Part shown: positions 54,478 through 63,121 of the stretch, one piece after another
Position numbering within the stretch: the first letter of the stretch is position 1
How the letters are laid out: each line of letters starts with the position of its first letter
Source of the DNA: Desulforhopalus sp. IMCC35007
GTDB taxonomy: Bacteria; Desulfobacterota; Desulfobulbia; Desulfobulbales; Desulfocapsaceae
DNA: 64,000 nucleotides
Assembly (NCBI RefSeq): GCF_005116575.1
Contig: NZ_SWCN01000003.1
Span: 248,001-312,000 of the forward strand
Reading direction: 5' to 3'
The notes under the pieces: model-generated
Database searches by the model: none
What the model saw: the letters and a program-made list of their open reading frames with translations, nothing else
What the model was told of the DNA's origin: nothing
Made by a program: the position numbers and the translations under genes

Positions 54478-55761
54478 ATGTTAGATCTCTATACAAGTAT
54501 CCACAGACAGTTACTGAAGAATCTGGCCGTTGCCGGCATCGTTGTTTGTCTATTAACCGGCATAACTGTTGCCTTTGTTGAATTTCAACGAGTTGACGGG
54601 TATGTGGCCGGCATCGCGATAAAAGAATCACAAAAGTTAGCAGATCATTATGTCGCATATCATAACGATCGGACGCCGTCATCTCTTGCCACATTGCGAC
54701 TGGCAATTCGCGAATCCCTTGACCACGATCTTTTTGTCGCGATCGAATTTCTCGATGAAAATATTGAAGAAGTGACCAGCGAAACCCTGCAGTTTCCTGT
54801 GCATCAATCCTCAAACTTACCAAACAAATTCAAGCCATTTAAGATGACAGGTGAAGTCGAGCATCAAACCATAGTGCACGAAGGCCAGATCTATATCCGG
54901 ATTATGGTACCTATGGTCGACAAAATCCATCAGACTACTGTCGGTCATTTCCAGGGGGTCTACCATTTGCACGATGATCAGATGACAAGAATAAAACAGC
55001 AAAGCTATTACGCCATTTTGATGTCCTTGCTTGTGGTGATTTTTACGACCTTGTTTATCTACCCTGTCGTTTATAAGCTTTATAAACAACTTATTAAACG
55101 TTCCAGTGAGGTCGTGACAGCAAATACCGATATTTTAAAATCATTAGGTAGTGCTATTGCGCAACGGGACAGCGACACTAATGCACATAACTACAGAGTG
55201 ACGTATAATTCAGTAAAACTTGCAGAAAAATTGAAGCTTCATAATTCACTTATCAGATCCTTAATTAAAGGTGCATTTCTTCATGATGTCGGCAAGATAG
55301 GGATAAGTGATGCTATCCTGCTCAAACCTGAAAAGCTCACAGTTAAAGAGTTTGAGATAATGAAAACACACGTCCTTATCGGGGCAGAGATTATACACAA
55401 CATCAACTGGCTCCACGATGCATTAGATGTAATATCCTTCCACCATGAACGTTTCGACGGCACAGGATATCTCTCTGGTTTACAAGAAAAGGACATCCCG
55501 CAAGTTGCAAGAATATTTGCTATTGTAGATGTTTTTGACGCTCTTCTGTCATCACGACCTTATAAAGAACCATTCACGTTTACCGAAACAATGAGCATTC
55601 TGCGAGAAGGTTCCGGCACGCATTTTGATCCGGATTTTTTAGAAATTTTTGAACAATTAGCGCCGAGTCTTTACGCAGATATATATGCCGAGGAAAATGA
55701 GAAGCGACAGAGTGATCAGGTGGATGAGGTATTGAAAAAATATTATACTCTTGATTTGTAA
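54478..55761 (+). CDS. Membrane HD-GYP-type cyclic-di-GMP phosphodiesterase
   Basis: Two helices (about residues 17-35 and 178-200) flank a periplasmic sensor. The cytoplasmic HD-GYP domain has HDVGKIGI, KTHVLIGAEII and HHERFDGTGYL. The final motif is GYL rather than GYP; metal-binding HD and HHE residues are intact, so activity is plausible. It would hydrolyse cyclic-di-GMP. AGGA precedes the ATG. Confidence 0.85.
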   Translation: MLDLYTSIHRQLLKNLAVAGIVVCLLTGITVAFVEFQRVDGYVAGIAIKESQKLADHYVAYHNDRTPSSLATLRLAIRESLDHDLFVAIEFLDENIEEVTSETLQFPVHQSSNLPNKFKPFKMTGEVEHQTIVHEGQIYIRIMVPMVDKIHQTTVGHFQGVYHLHDDQMTRIKQQSYYAILMSLLVVIFTTLFIYPVVYKLYKQLIKRSSEVVTANTDILKSLGSAIAQRDSDTNAHNYRVTYNSVKLAEKLKLHNSLIRSLIKGAFLHDVGKIGISDAILLKPEKLTVKEFEIMKTHVLIGAEIIHNINWLHDALDVISFHHERFDGTGYLSGLQEKDIPQVARIFAIVDVFDALLSSRPYKEPFTFTETMSILREGSGTHFDPDFLEIFEQLAPSLYADIYAEENEKRQSDQVDEVLKKYYTLDL

Positions 55762-56117
55762 GCATACCTCCTTTCAGGCAATCGAAGAGATAAAAGCTTG
55801 TGTTAATACCTTGGTGTAGGTTTGGAGTTTTAAAAATCTTTTTCCTCCAAATTTCAATTTCCCAGGTTTGATAACCCGCTCGATAAGCGGTACCTGTCCA
55901 TTAATAAGACGTTATAGCCTGTGCTTTCCCTTTGTAACTGTCTAATTATTCTACACGCCAGCTGAGCACCCTCAAAGCAGATAAATATTATATCAATAAT
56001 TCAGCAAGATACTTTGTGTTTTCTCGTTCAGTCTATTTTGGTCCGTTTTATGCAAAACTAGGTATGACATTTGAGACTAGATCTAGATTTTTTATATTTA
56101 AGAGAGAGGATGATATA
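55762..56117. other. Gene-free spacer
   Basis: A short hairpin (CCGCT-CGATA-AGCGG, about 55877-55891) is the only structure noticed. No gene. Confidence 0.4.
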
Positions 56118-57008
56118 ATGTGGTAGAGTCTGGTCATTCTCATCTTCCTGACGAACATCATCTCCGGTTGTGGTATGGCTGATCTAAGCAACACGATCAA
56201 GGGCAGTTATTATATGAAGACCGGAGAATACAGTCAGGCCGAAGTGGACTTTGAGGAGGCAGTCAAAAAGCATCCGGACAGTAAAAGCGCACAGTATTAC
56301 CTGGGACGGTTTTTACTTGCCCAGAATAAGGCAACCGAGGCCTTGTCCCATTTCGAGAGAGCAGTGGTTCTTGATCCTGGAGATGCGGACTACCATTCCT
56401 GGTTGGGGATCACCTACGGCGAACTGGGAGATGTAAATGCCGAAGAGAAGAGCTATGAACGAGCCCTGCGACTCAACGGGCACCATCTGCAGGTACGACT
56501 TTACCTGGGCCATGGCAGATTGAGAAAAGGGAACCTCAGGCTGGCAATAGAGGCATATGATGCAGTCCTGATTGAGCAGCCAACCAATCCGGCGGCGCTC
56601 TATAACAGAGCTTTTATTTTGGACATCCAGAGAAAATATTCGGCGGCTAAAATGGCATGGTTGAAATATCTACATTGGTACCCTGCCGGACGATTTGCGC
56701 TCCAGGCGACGGACCACCTCAATGCTCTCGGTGATTTTTCCTATGAAAATCAATTTATTGGCGATCGGGCCATAACTCTTGCCGAGATCAAGTTCCAGCA
56801 GTCGAGGAGTAGTGTCAGCCAGTCTTCATATCCACCATTGCGGTTGATCGGGGCCATCGTCTCCAACCTCCCAAAAGGTACCCTGCAGGTTGTTGTCTGT
56901 GTCCATAACAACAAACAGCTCGTAAAAGAAAGAGCAATAGAAAACGCCAAAACCGGAGCGATGGCATTCATTAATACTGTTCATTTTTCACGATTATCCG
57001 AAAATTAA
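56118..57008 (+). pseudogene. TPR lipoprotein with UAG at codon 3
   Basis: From the ATG at 56118 the frame reads M-W-stop-SLVILIFLTNIISGC-G, then continues open for 290 codons. The part after the stop is a perfect lipoprotein signal with lipobox ISGC, followed by at least four TPR units (GEYSQAEVDFEEAVKKHPDS, ATEALSHFERAVVLDPGD and later) and a beta-rich C-terminal domain. GAGAGG lies upstream of 56118, while the internal ATG at 56175 has no ribosome site and would lose the signal. A single AAG-to-TAG change would explain it. It precedes the RsbU-like gene by 79 bp. Confidence 0.65.
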
Positions 57009-57028
57009 CAAACGATAGCAAGCAAAAC

Positions 57029-57060
57029 TTCCTGGCTTCCCCTTCGGGAGGCCAGGAAGA
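57029..57060. repeat. UUCG-loop hairpin between TPR and RsbU-like genes
   Basis: CTTCCTGGCTTCCC and GGGAGGCCAGGAAG pair in 13 of 14 positions around a C(UUCG)G loop. No plus-strand T-run follows, so it may be an mRNA-processing or stability element rather than a terminator. Confidence 0.6.
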
Positions 57061-57087
57061 TCGGAAAGGCGACAGAAAGTGTAGAAG

Positions 57088-58893
57088 ATGATGATCCAAC
57101 CCAGGAGTTTACAGCAACGGACCTTGCTTTTTATTCTGGTGCCGATATTTTTACTTTTAGTGTGTATGTCCGTTGCCGGATATATCTTTGTTCGAACAAT
57201 ACTGCTCAATCAATGGGGTGAGACGGCAATTGCCAAACTGCAACGTACGGCTCATCAGATTGATATGCGATTGCGTACACCAAAAGATCTGCTCCTTCTG
57301 TTGCACAACAGGAATGGGTCTGAAATTAACAGGGATGTTTTTTCATATATTATTAATGAGATAAAAAATCTCGACGGGGTGGTCAGCGTCAATGTCGAGT
57401 GGCCGAAAAATACGCCCGAGAATGATTACCAACGTCCTAATAATGTACAAATGATGGGCGATATGCACTTTTATCATCTGGAACAGCTAACTGTCAGTTC
57501 GCCTCAATACAATAGCCAGGATAAAAACCGGACCATTTCATTAGAATCAAAGGTGAATAATAAATTCGATAAGACTTCGGGAAGGGTTGAAGTGGTCGTT
57601 TCATTTGATAATCTTATCAATGACATAATTAAAGCTTCCTGGTGGAAGACCAACAAGGCATATCTGATCGATGATTCCGGCAATGTTTTAGCGAATACAT
57701 CGGTTGAACCAAATGTGAAAACGGATTCTTCCCAGCAACCATTCGGTTCCACAAACGAACTTGAACGAGACACTTTGAAGGCAATGGGAAAAGCTCATTT
57801 TGGTACGGTCTTTGGTCCCGGTTCTCCACCAAATGAAATCAGCGGCTTTTACCGTCTCGCAGAAGCACCATGGACGATGGTGGTTATCGCACCTGGTAAT
57901 AAAATTCTACACCCTGTTATACGATTCAAACTGTTGTATATCCTGTCGCTTACCATCGGTATTGTATTTATTCTTCTGATTATTCGAGGCACAACAAGCA
58001 GACTGACGAAAAGAATAAAAGAGCTTTCGGCGGCAGCCGATACTCTGGCAAACGGCTCCTTTGGTCCTCCTCTCGCTGTTACCACCCACGATGAGGTCGG
58101 CGAGCTCACCAATAGCTTCAACAAAATGACCCAACAGCTCAAACAGAGACTCCTGCTGAAAGAGGCAATGAACGTTGCCCGAGAAGTACAACAGAACCTG
58201 TTACCGCATGATATTGTCTCCCTGAAGAATATTATTGCCGGCGGTCTCATCCTTTACTGCGATGAGACGGGGGGAGACTACTTTGATATTCTAAGGTTTC
58301 CCGGAAACGACGAAAAGGTCGGGGTCGTAGTTGGAGATGTAGTAGGACATGGAATCGGTGCAGCCCTGCTGATGACCACTGTACGGGCACTTCTTCGCGG
58401 CCGCGTGGTTCAGCCGGGTAATCTGGGTGAGGTAATGAGTGATGTCAATAGCCTTCTGTGCCAAGACACCATGAAATCAGGTAATTTTGTGACCCTTTTT
58501 TACCTGGAAGTAGACCGAGGGCAGAACACTCTCAGCTGGGTTCGTGCCGGTCATGATCCAGCAATTGTCTATTGCCCGGCAAGCAGAATTTTTTCGGAAC
58601 TCAAAGGTCAGGGGGTAGCCCTGGGGGTCGATGAGACCTGCACCTATGAATACAATGAGTTGCCAATCAGGCAGGAGGTCCAGCTTATTCTCCTCGGCAG
58701 TGATGGCGCTTGGGAGGTCGAAAACCAGGCGGGAGAGCAGTATGGCAGGGAACGAATGAAAAAGAAACTGGCCGACAACTGCACTCTGCATCCGGATGAA
58801 ATTCTTCAGGCTATTATTCGTGATATCACAGCGTTCCGCGGGGAAAATCCACAAAATGACGACATAACCCTTGCCTTGGTCAAGATGAGTTGA
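57088..58893 (+). CDS. RsbU/SpoIIE-type sensor phosphatase
   Basis: The layout is a membrane helix (about 12-35), a Cache-like periplasmic sensor, a second helix (about 275-298), HAMP (RIKELSAAADTLANGSF), and a PP2C-like SpoIIE domain (AREVQQNLLPHD, DETGGDYFDI, VVGDVVGHGIGAALLM, AGHDPAI, GSDGAWEVEN, NDDITLALVK). Such proteins dephosphorylate anti-sigma-factor antagonists in response to external signals. The partner switch proteins are not in this window. Confidence 0.9.
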   Translation: MMIQPRSLQQRTLLFILVPIFLLLVCMSVAGYIFVRTILLNQWGETAIAKLQRTAHQIDMRLRTPKDLLLLLHNRNGSEINRDVFSYIINEIKNLDGVVSVNVEWPKNTPENDYQRPNNVQMMGDMHFYHLEQLTVSSPQYNSQDKNRTISLESKVNNKFDKTSGRVEVVVSFDNLINDIIKASWWKTNKAYLIDDSGNVLANTSVEPNVKTDSSQQPFGSTNELERDTLKAMGKAHFGTVFGPGSPPNEISGFYRLAEAPWTMVVIAPGNKILHPVIRFKLLYILSLTIGIVFILLIIRGTTSRLTKRIKELSAAADTLANGSFGPPLAVTTHDEVGELTNSFNKMTQQLKQRLLLKEAMNVAREVQQNLLPHDIVSLKNIIAGGLILYCDETGGDYFDILRFPGNDEKVGVVVGDVVGHGIGAALLMTTVRALLRGRVVQPGNLGEVMSDVNSLLCQDTMKSGNFVTLFYLEVDRGQNTLSWVRAGHDPAIVYCPASRIFSELKGQGVALGVDETCTYEYNELPIRQEVQLILLGSDGAWEVENQAGEQYGRERMKKKLADNCTLHPDEILQAIIRDITAFRGENPQNDDITLALVKMS

Positions 58894-59214
58894 TGATAAC
58901 CAGCGATGGTGTAACCGCCACTGTTCTAGGCCAAATGGGTGTTGCATCTCTGCTATCGACTTGTTTGATCTGCAAGATGCCGGCAGCTTCTTTTTAAGTG
59001 TAAAAAGTATAAAAATGGGGATTGAAATGTTGTTAGGATATTTTGACCCACCCAAACCTTGCCATGGCTTTTCATGATTTTATGTCCACCATGATTTTAT
59101 ACTATAGCTGACATTTGACATCGTCCGAATTGGTGACCATTTTTTAAACTATATCACCCTAAAATAACTGAATATTACTGCCTTTCTTCTGATGTGGTCA
59201 TGGGCTAACGTGGA
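58894..59214. other. Gene-free spacer
   Basis: No gene is seen; AT-rich with runs of short direct TGATTTTAT repeats near 59075-59100. The missing N-terminus of the next pseudogene is not present here. Confidence 0.4.
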
Positions 59215-59532
59215 ATGGCTGATATGGCCGCTATGGAGATGCCTATCTCAGACAATACCGCGCCAATGATGACCGGGGATGGACCATTTGGTTCAGTTGA
59301 GATGGGCGGCATGCTCAGCATGGTGAAAGGGCGCCGCAATCAGCGTCCAGGAGATTACTCTGCCCCCGGCTAGTACCAACATCCACCCGGTACCTCGGCT
59401 TATGAATTTACCGGCACTCCGAACGAACCTGCTCGTATGCAAGCCGAAATGCGGCCAGCCATGCCGCAACTGCATAAACCTCCAACCGAGATTGAGGTAA
59501 CGGTTCGTAAACCAAACAACACGCATCACTAA
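59215..59532 (+). pseudogene. Multicopper oxidase (CopA-type) fragment with UAG
   Basis: In one frame it reads GPFGSVEMGGMLSMVKGRR, RPGDYSAPG-stop-YQHPPGTSAYEF, then a tail ending NNTHH. The region resembles the Met-rich linker and C-terminal part of copper-resistance oxidases, where DPGWYxHPPGT is expected, so the UAG at 59371 replaces a Trp UGG. Only about 105 codons survive and cupredoxin domains are missing. No ribosome site precedes the first ATG. Confidence 0.6.
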
Positions 59533-59556
59533 CTCTTGCCTTAGGAGGGGAAGATT

Positions 59557-59943
59557 ATGAAAAACAAAAACCATTCTGGAGGACACGAGGACGGCCATGA
59601 TGCTGCTGCGATCGGCGGACCCGGGATGCCTGCTATGGTCGGTCGAACCGTGCACATCGATATGAACGATGAGATGCGCTATGTCCCGGATCATCTCACC
59701 GTCAACCAGGGTGAAACCATTAAGTTTGTGTTGAAAAACAGCGGTGAGATTGACCATGAATTTGTTCTGGGCACAGAAGAAGAAGTATTGAAGCATTATG
59801 AGCAGATGCAGGAGTCCCCTAAAATGGAACATGAAGATCCCAATCAGGTCAGGGTCGCTCCCGGTCAGGTTGGTAAAGTCATCTGGCATTTCACCAGGTT
59901 CGGCTGCTTTGGGGTCGGATGGGAAAAAAGCACCAAGCGATAG
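59557..59943 (+). pseudogene. Truncated cupredoxin
   Basis: The strands TVHIDMNDEMRYVPDHLTVN, GETIKFVLKNSGEIDHEFVLG and EDPNQVRVAPGQVGKVIWHF are typical of copper-resistance cupredoxins. The His ligand in DHEFVLG is present. After HFTRFG the sequence leaves the family: the Cys-x(n)-His-x(n)-Met loop is missing, replaced by GCFGVGWEKSTKR and a stop, consistent with a frameshift or deletion. There is no signal peptide either. AGGAGGGGAAG precedes the ATG, so a truncated product may still be made. Confidence 0.6.
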
Positions 59944-60093
59944 CCATAAGGAACATCAGCACGGATCTCCAAAGATTTAGGACAGGCAATTTTCCGTATC
60001 ACCTCTTCCTGTTAATGTTATGGGAAATTGTTTTCATGGACTGGGTGTCGACGAAATAACAGCTCACCTATTATACAACTATTAATGAAATAG

Positions 60094-60456
60094 ATGATGA
60101 AAGTAAGAATATTGATCGTGAGCATGGCCGCTTTGATATGCTTTTCCGCAGGCTCCGCAGCTGTATTGGCAGTGGCTGCACAGTAAGATGGGTTAGTTAC
60201 TGATATGACCGAAGGTGTGGTGCGGAAAATTGACAAAGATGCGGGTGAAATTACACTCAAAAACGGTGAGATAAAGAACCTCAATATGCCTCCGATGACA
60301 ATGTTTTACACAGTTCACGATAAGTCTTTGCTGGACGCGGTTCAAACCGGCGAAAAGGTAAAATTCAAAGTAATCAACGAAGGCGGGAAGTTTGTGATAA
60401 CTGATATTCCCCTGCTGCAGCACCGCCGGAATGATCTTTGTTCGGCAGATGCTTAA
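60094..60456 (+). pseudogene. CusF-like copper chaperone with UAA after signal peptide
   Basis: The frame from ATGATG at 60094 gives a signal peptide (MMKVRILIVSMAALICFSAG ... AVAAQ), an in-frame TAA at 60184-60186, then DGLVTDMTEGVVRKIDKD, GEIKNLNMPPMTMFYTV and GEKVKFKVINEGGKFVITDI, a CusF fold with the MPPMTM site. The usual Trp is Asn-Leu-Asn context here. After ITDI the tail (PLLQHRRNDLC) is foreign, suggesting a second frameshift. Without the signal the domain would stay cytosolic. Confidence 0.65.
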
Positions 60457-60598
60457 CGATTGATTATTGCTGTAAAGGCATCGAGGGCTGCAGCGGATGA
60501 TAGCTGAAAAAACGAAAAAAAGGAGAAGGCTGGGTTTCAATTGAGATTCAGACTTCACTTACAAATTTACAGATATTAAGGATCGGAGAATCAGAAAA

Positions 60599-61363
60599 AT
60601 GGAATCCCAACTTAACAAAGAAGAGCTAATAAAAATTCAGGAAGGAATTCGTGACAAATTTTCTAAAGTCGCTGTCAGTCCAGAGGGACTTTTTAAGTAC
60701 CCCACCGGAAGAGAAGGTCTTGAAAAGTTGGAATACGAAGAAGAATTTATAGAGAAACTCCCTGCTGAAGTTATCTCTTCATATTGTGGGGTTGGTAACC
60801 CTTTTTCATTAGGTGAAATTCATCAAGGTGAAATAGTTCTGGATGTCGGTTGCGGAGCTGGTGTTGATTCGATTATTGCTGGGTTAATGGTTGGCACTGA
60901 AGGATTTGTTGATGGAGTGGATATCGTTCCTGAGATCATAGCTAGAGCTGAAAAGAACCTAAGCTTAACAAACCTGAACAACGTTAATTTCCATACCATA
61001 ACAGGTGAAAAGCTTCCCTTTTCCGATAGCACCTTTGATGTAATTATTTCAAATGGGGTCATCAATTTAATTCCAGACAAAGAGACCATTCTAAATGAAA
61101 TGTTCAGGGTTCTTAAACCGGAAGGACGTTTAATGCTGGCAGACCAAGTAGCTGTTGGAAGCATAAAGAAAGATATGAAAGAACGTCTTGCAACTTGGTT
61201 CCAATGAGAAGGCGGCACAATACCGGGAAGGGACTTCCTGGCCTTAATGAAAAAAATTGGTTTTAAGTATGTCGAGCTCGTTGGTGAAACTGGTTTCAAT
61301 AGTACCCCAAAAACGAAAGGTGTTCTCGTGAGAGCAACTAAATCAGCAGCGGCTATCATTTGA
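60599..61363 (+). CDS. arsM: ArsM-like methyltransferase, selenoprotein (UGA 61205 = Sec)
   Basis: Reading UGA at 61205-61207 as selenocysteine gives a 254-aa protein. SAM-binding motif VLDVGCGAGVD (residues 80-90), ISSYCGVGNP (Cys63) and FRVLKPEGRLMLAD place it with arsenite S-adenosylmethyltransferases. Past the UGA the reading continues in family register: W-F-Q-U-EGGTIPGRDFLALMKKIGF aligns with the ArsM stretch around the arsenic-binding Cys (WGEC-x-GG ... DLARLAQKIGF), so U sits at the catalytic Cys. The third Cys of some ArsM is absent. A SECIS-like hairpin starts 16 nt after UGA. The enzyme would methylate As(III) in the cytoplasm using SAM. GGAG precedes the ATG. The alternative, a simple nonsense mutation, is less likely given the hairpin and exact Cys position. 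Confidence 0.8.
61223..61241 (+). promoter_or_regulatory. Bacterial SECIS element of arsM
   Basis: CCGGGAAG and CTTCCTGG pair in eight positions (one G-U) around a GGA loop. The loop guanines lie 24-25 nt after the UGA, inside the usual 16-37 nt window, and the hairpin is within the coding sequence as in bacteria. SelB-tRNA(Sec) would bind it. Confidence 0.75.
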
Positions 61364-61867
61364 CTCCGGAATTCTGCTATGATAGGCGTTTTCTAACCGG
61401 TAATCACGCAGATTTTCATGATAATAGGATGCCGAACACACCATCCGATGGTTAACCGTCCAGGAGAGTATGAAAAACTCAAGGTCGCGGCCAGCGCCTC
61501 CCCCGCTTTTGAATGCTCTCCGATTTATGTCCATCTTGAAGTTACAGGCAGTGAGAAATCTTTTAACGCCATCCAACAGGCAAACCAACCTAGTTTTACC
61601 CGATTTAGTGTGCTGCTTTTATTGCACGGATATTGAGCAATTTCTGAGAGAGTAGATTGGGACATGCCCATTTTCAAAATTACCAATTCACATCACGTAC
61701 GCTTTAACCTGAAGGCTAAGGACTTCCAGATCTTAATCGAATCAAACGAGATACGAACAGATAAAAATATTTTCCTGCTACAATGTGGTATTTAGTTGCC
61801 AATTTTACTTTAATCTGCTTGAATAGCGTCGATGTAAAGTCTCGACCCTAATTAATAACCGGAAATC
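61364..61867. other. Gene-free spacer after arsM
   Basis: A 72-codon plus-strand frame at 61418 has no ribosome site and no family resemblance. No terminator or repeat stood out. Confidence 0.4.
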
Positions 61868-62314
61868 ATGTTACGACAGTTAGTTTCAAAACAGACGTAC
61901 ATGGTCATTATGACCATTGGTTGTCTTTTAATAAGTGCTTTGAGCAGCGCAGAAAGCGCGTTGTGTCTTGATGTCGGCGATGTGTCTGTTGACGTTCCCA
62001 TGGAACTGAGTAGCTGCCACCTTTCCTCTAGGGCAGATTGTGTCTCTGCCTTTACTCTGGAACAAAAAAATAGCCCTGGTGAGAATGACTGTCAACTATG
62101 CTTTGATTTCACATATCAAGACACCGTGCTTACGGGGATCTTTGATCGAGACATATCAGCAGATCTACCACCAGTAACAATCTCACTTGTAATTCACCTG
62201 CCACGACTGTCTTATGCACCTGTAATAAATTCTACATATCTTCGAAGAAATAAGTTTCCCCTCCCTGCTTTCGCCACTGAAAAATCAATCAAATCCACTG
62301 TTCTTATCATTTGA
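61868..62314 (+). CDS. Hypothetical exported Cys-containing protein
   Basis: The 148-aa protein has a signal-type N-terminus (TYMVIMTIGCLLISALSSAESA) and six or so cysteines after it, including DCVSAF and ENDCQLCFDF. The C-terminus is Pro/Ser rich and basic. GGAAA lies before the ATG. No family recognised; it could bind metal or form disulfides in the periplasm. Confidence 0.55.
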   Translation: MLRQLVSKQTYMVIMTIGCLLISALSSAESALCLDVGDVSVDVPMELSSCHLSSRADCVSAFTLEQKNSPGENDCQLCFDFTYQDTVLTGIFDRDISADLPPVTISLVIHLPRLSYAPVINSTYLRRNKFPLPAFATEKSIKSTVLII

Positions 62315-62512
62315 TTCACACCTCGTTGGGATAGTACCCACAAACTTCATTTATATTCATAATATCTGACACTTCAAGTCGTTTGATCTAGTCATCATGT
62401 GATCCTGATCTCTGTCGCTCCGTATACAGGCGGGAGTGTCACGTAAACGTAAACTGTCGTACGAGAGTTATTACGTCTTTTTAGAGTTCCTTAATATGTA
62501 AGGATGTTCCCT

Positions 62513-63085
62513 GTGAAAAACACAAATAAATTAATGACAAAACTGGTGCCAATTGTCGTCTCACTAATAATTGGTTTTATAGGAGGTGTTGTTGTTTCTG
62601 CTTACAGAACGCCTTCTCTTGTTGCACAAATTCCTGCAAATCAACAGGCTGGGGTTTCAAAAGAGGAGGCCGCGAGACACATCAGACACCTTGAAGAAAG
62701 TGTGCAGAAAGATAGTAAAGATGTTGATTCGTGGACAAAACTTGCGCACGCATATTTTGAAATGGGTGCATTTGATAAGGCGATTAATGCCTACACTAAA
62801 ATTCTGGAAATTAAGCCGGATGATAGTGATGCCTATACCGATCTTGGTGTTATGTATCGACGGAACAAACAGCCTGAGAAGGCTATAAATTCGTTTAAGA
62901 AAGCGATTGAATTAGACCAGAACAATGTTCATGCCCAATTCAATGTTGGTATTGTTCTGTTTCATGATCTGGGCAATAAAGAAGAGGCAATTAAGGCATG
63001 GGAAAAGGTTGCCGCATTACAGCCAAATTATACTCTGTCGACCGGTCAAACAATTCAACAGCTTGTAGATAGCGTGAAACAATAA
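62513..63085 (+). CDS. Membrane-anchored TPR protein (CcmH/NrfG-like)
   Basis: One N-terminal helix (LVPIVVSLIIGFIGGVVVSAY) is followed by a periplasmic TPR domain: DSWTKLAHAYFEMGAFDKAI, SDAYTDLGVMYRRNKQPEKAI, VHAQFNVGIVLFHDLGNKEEAI. The GTG start at 62513 is spaced correctly from TAAGG; an ATG three codons earlier touches that site. TPR proteins of this type present apocytochrome c to the haem ligation system; the resB gene 36 bp downstream supports that role. Confidence 0.75.
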   Translation: MKNTNKLMTKLVPIVVSLIIGFIGGVVVSAYRTPSLVAQIPANQQAGVSKEEAARHIRHLEESVQKDSKDVDSWTKLAHAYFEMGAFDKAINAYTKILEIKPDDSDAYTDLGVMYRRNKQPEKAINSFKKAIELDQNNVHAQFNVGIVLFHDLGNKEEAIKAWEKVAALQPNYTLSTGQTIQQLVDSVKQ

Positions 63086-63121
63086 TGAAAAATATTTCAC
63101 GAACCAGATAAAGGAAATGTC

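Noticed and set aside
57029-57060. Hairpin called as plus-strand terminator of the TPR gene
   Set aside because: No T-run follows on the plus strand; listed only as a hairpin.
56118-59532. UAG read as pyrrolysine in the TPR lipoprotein and oxidase fragment
   Set aside because: Pyrrolysine is known mainly in methylamine methyltransferases; one site fits Lys and the other Trp, so independent nonsense mutations are simpler.
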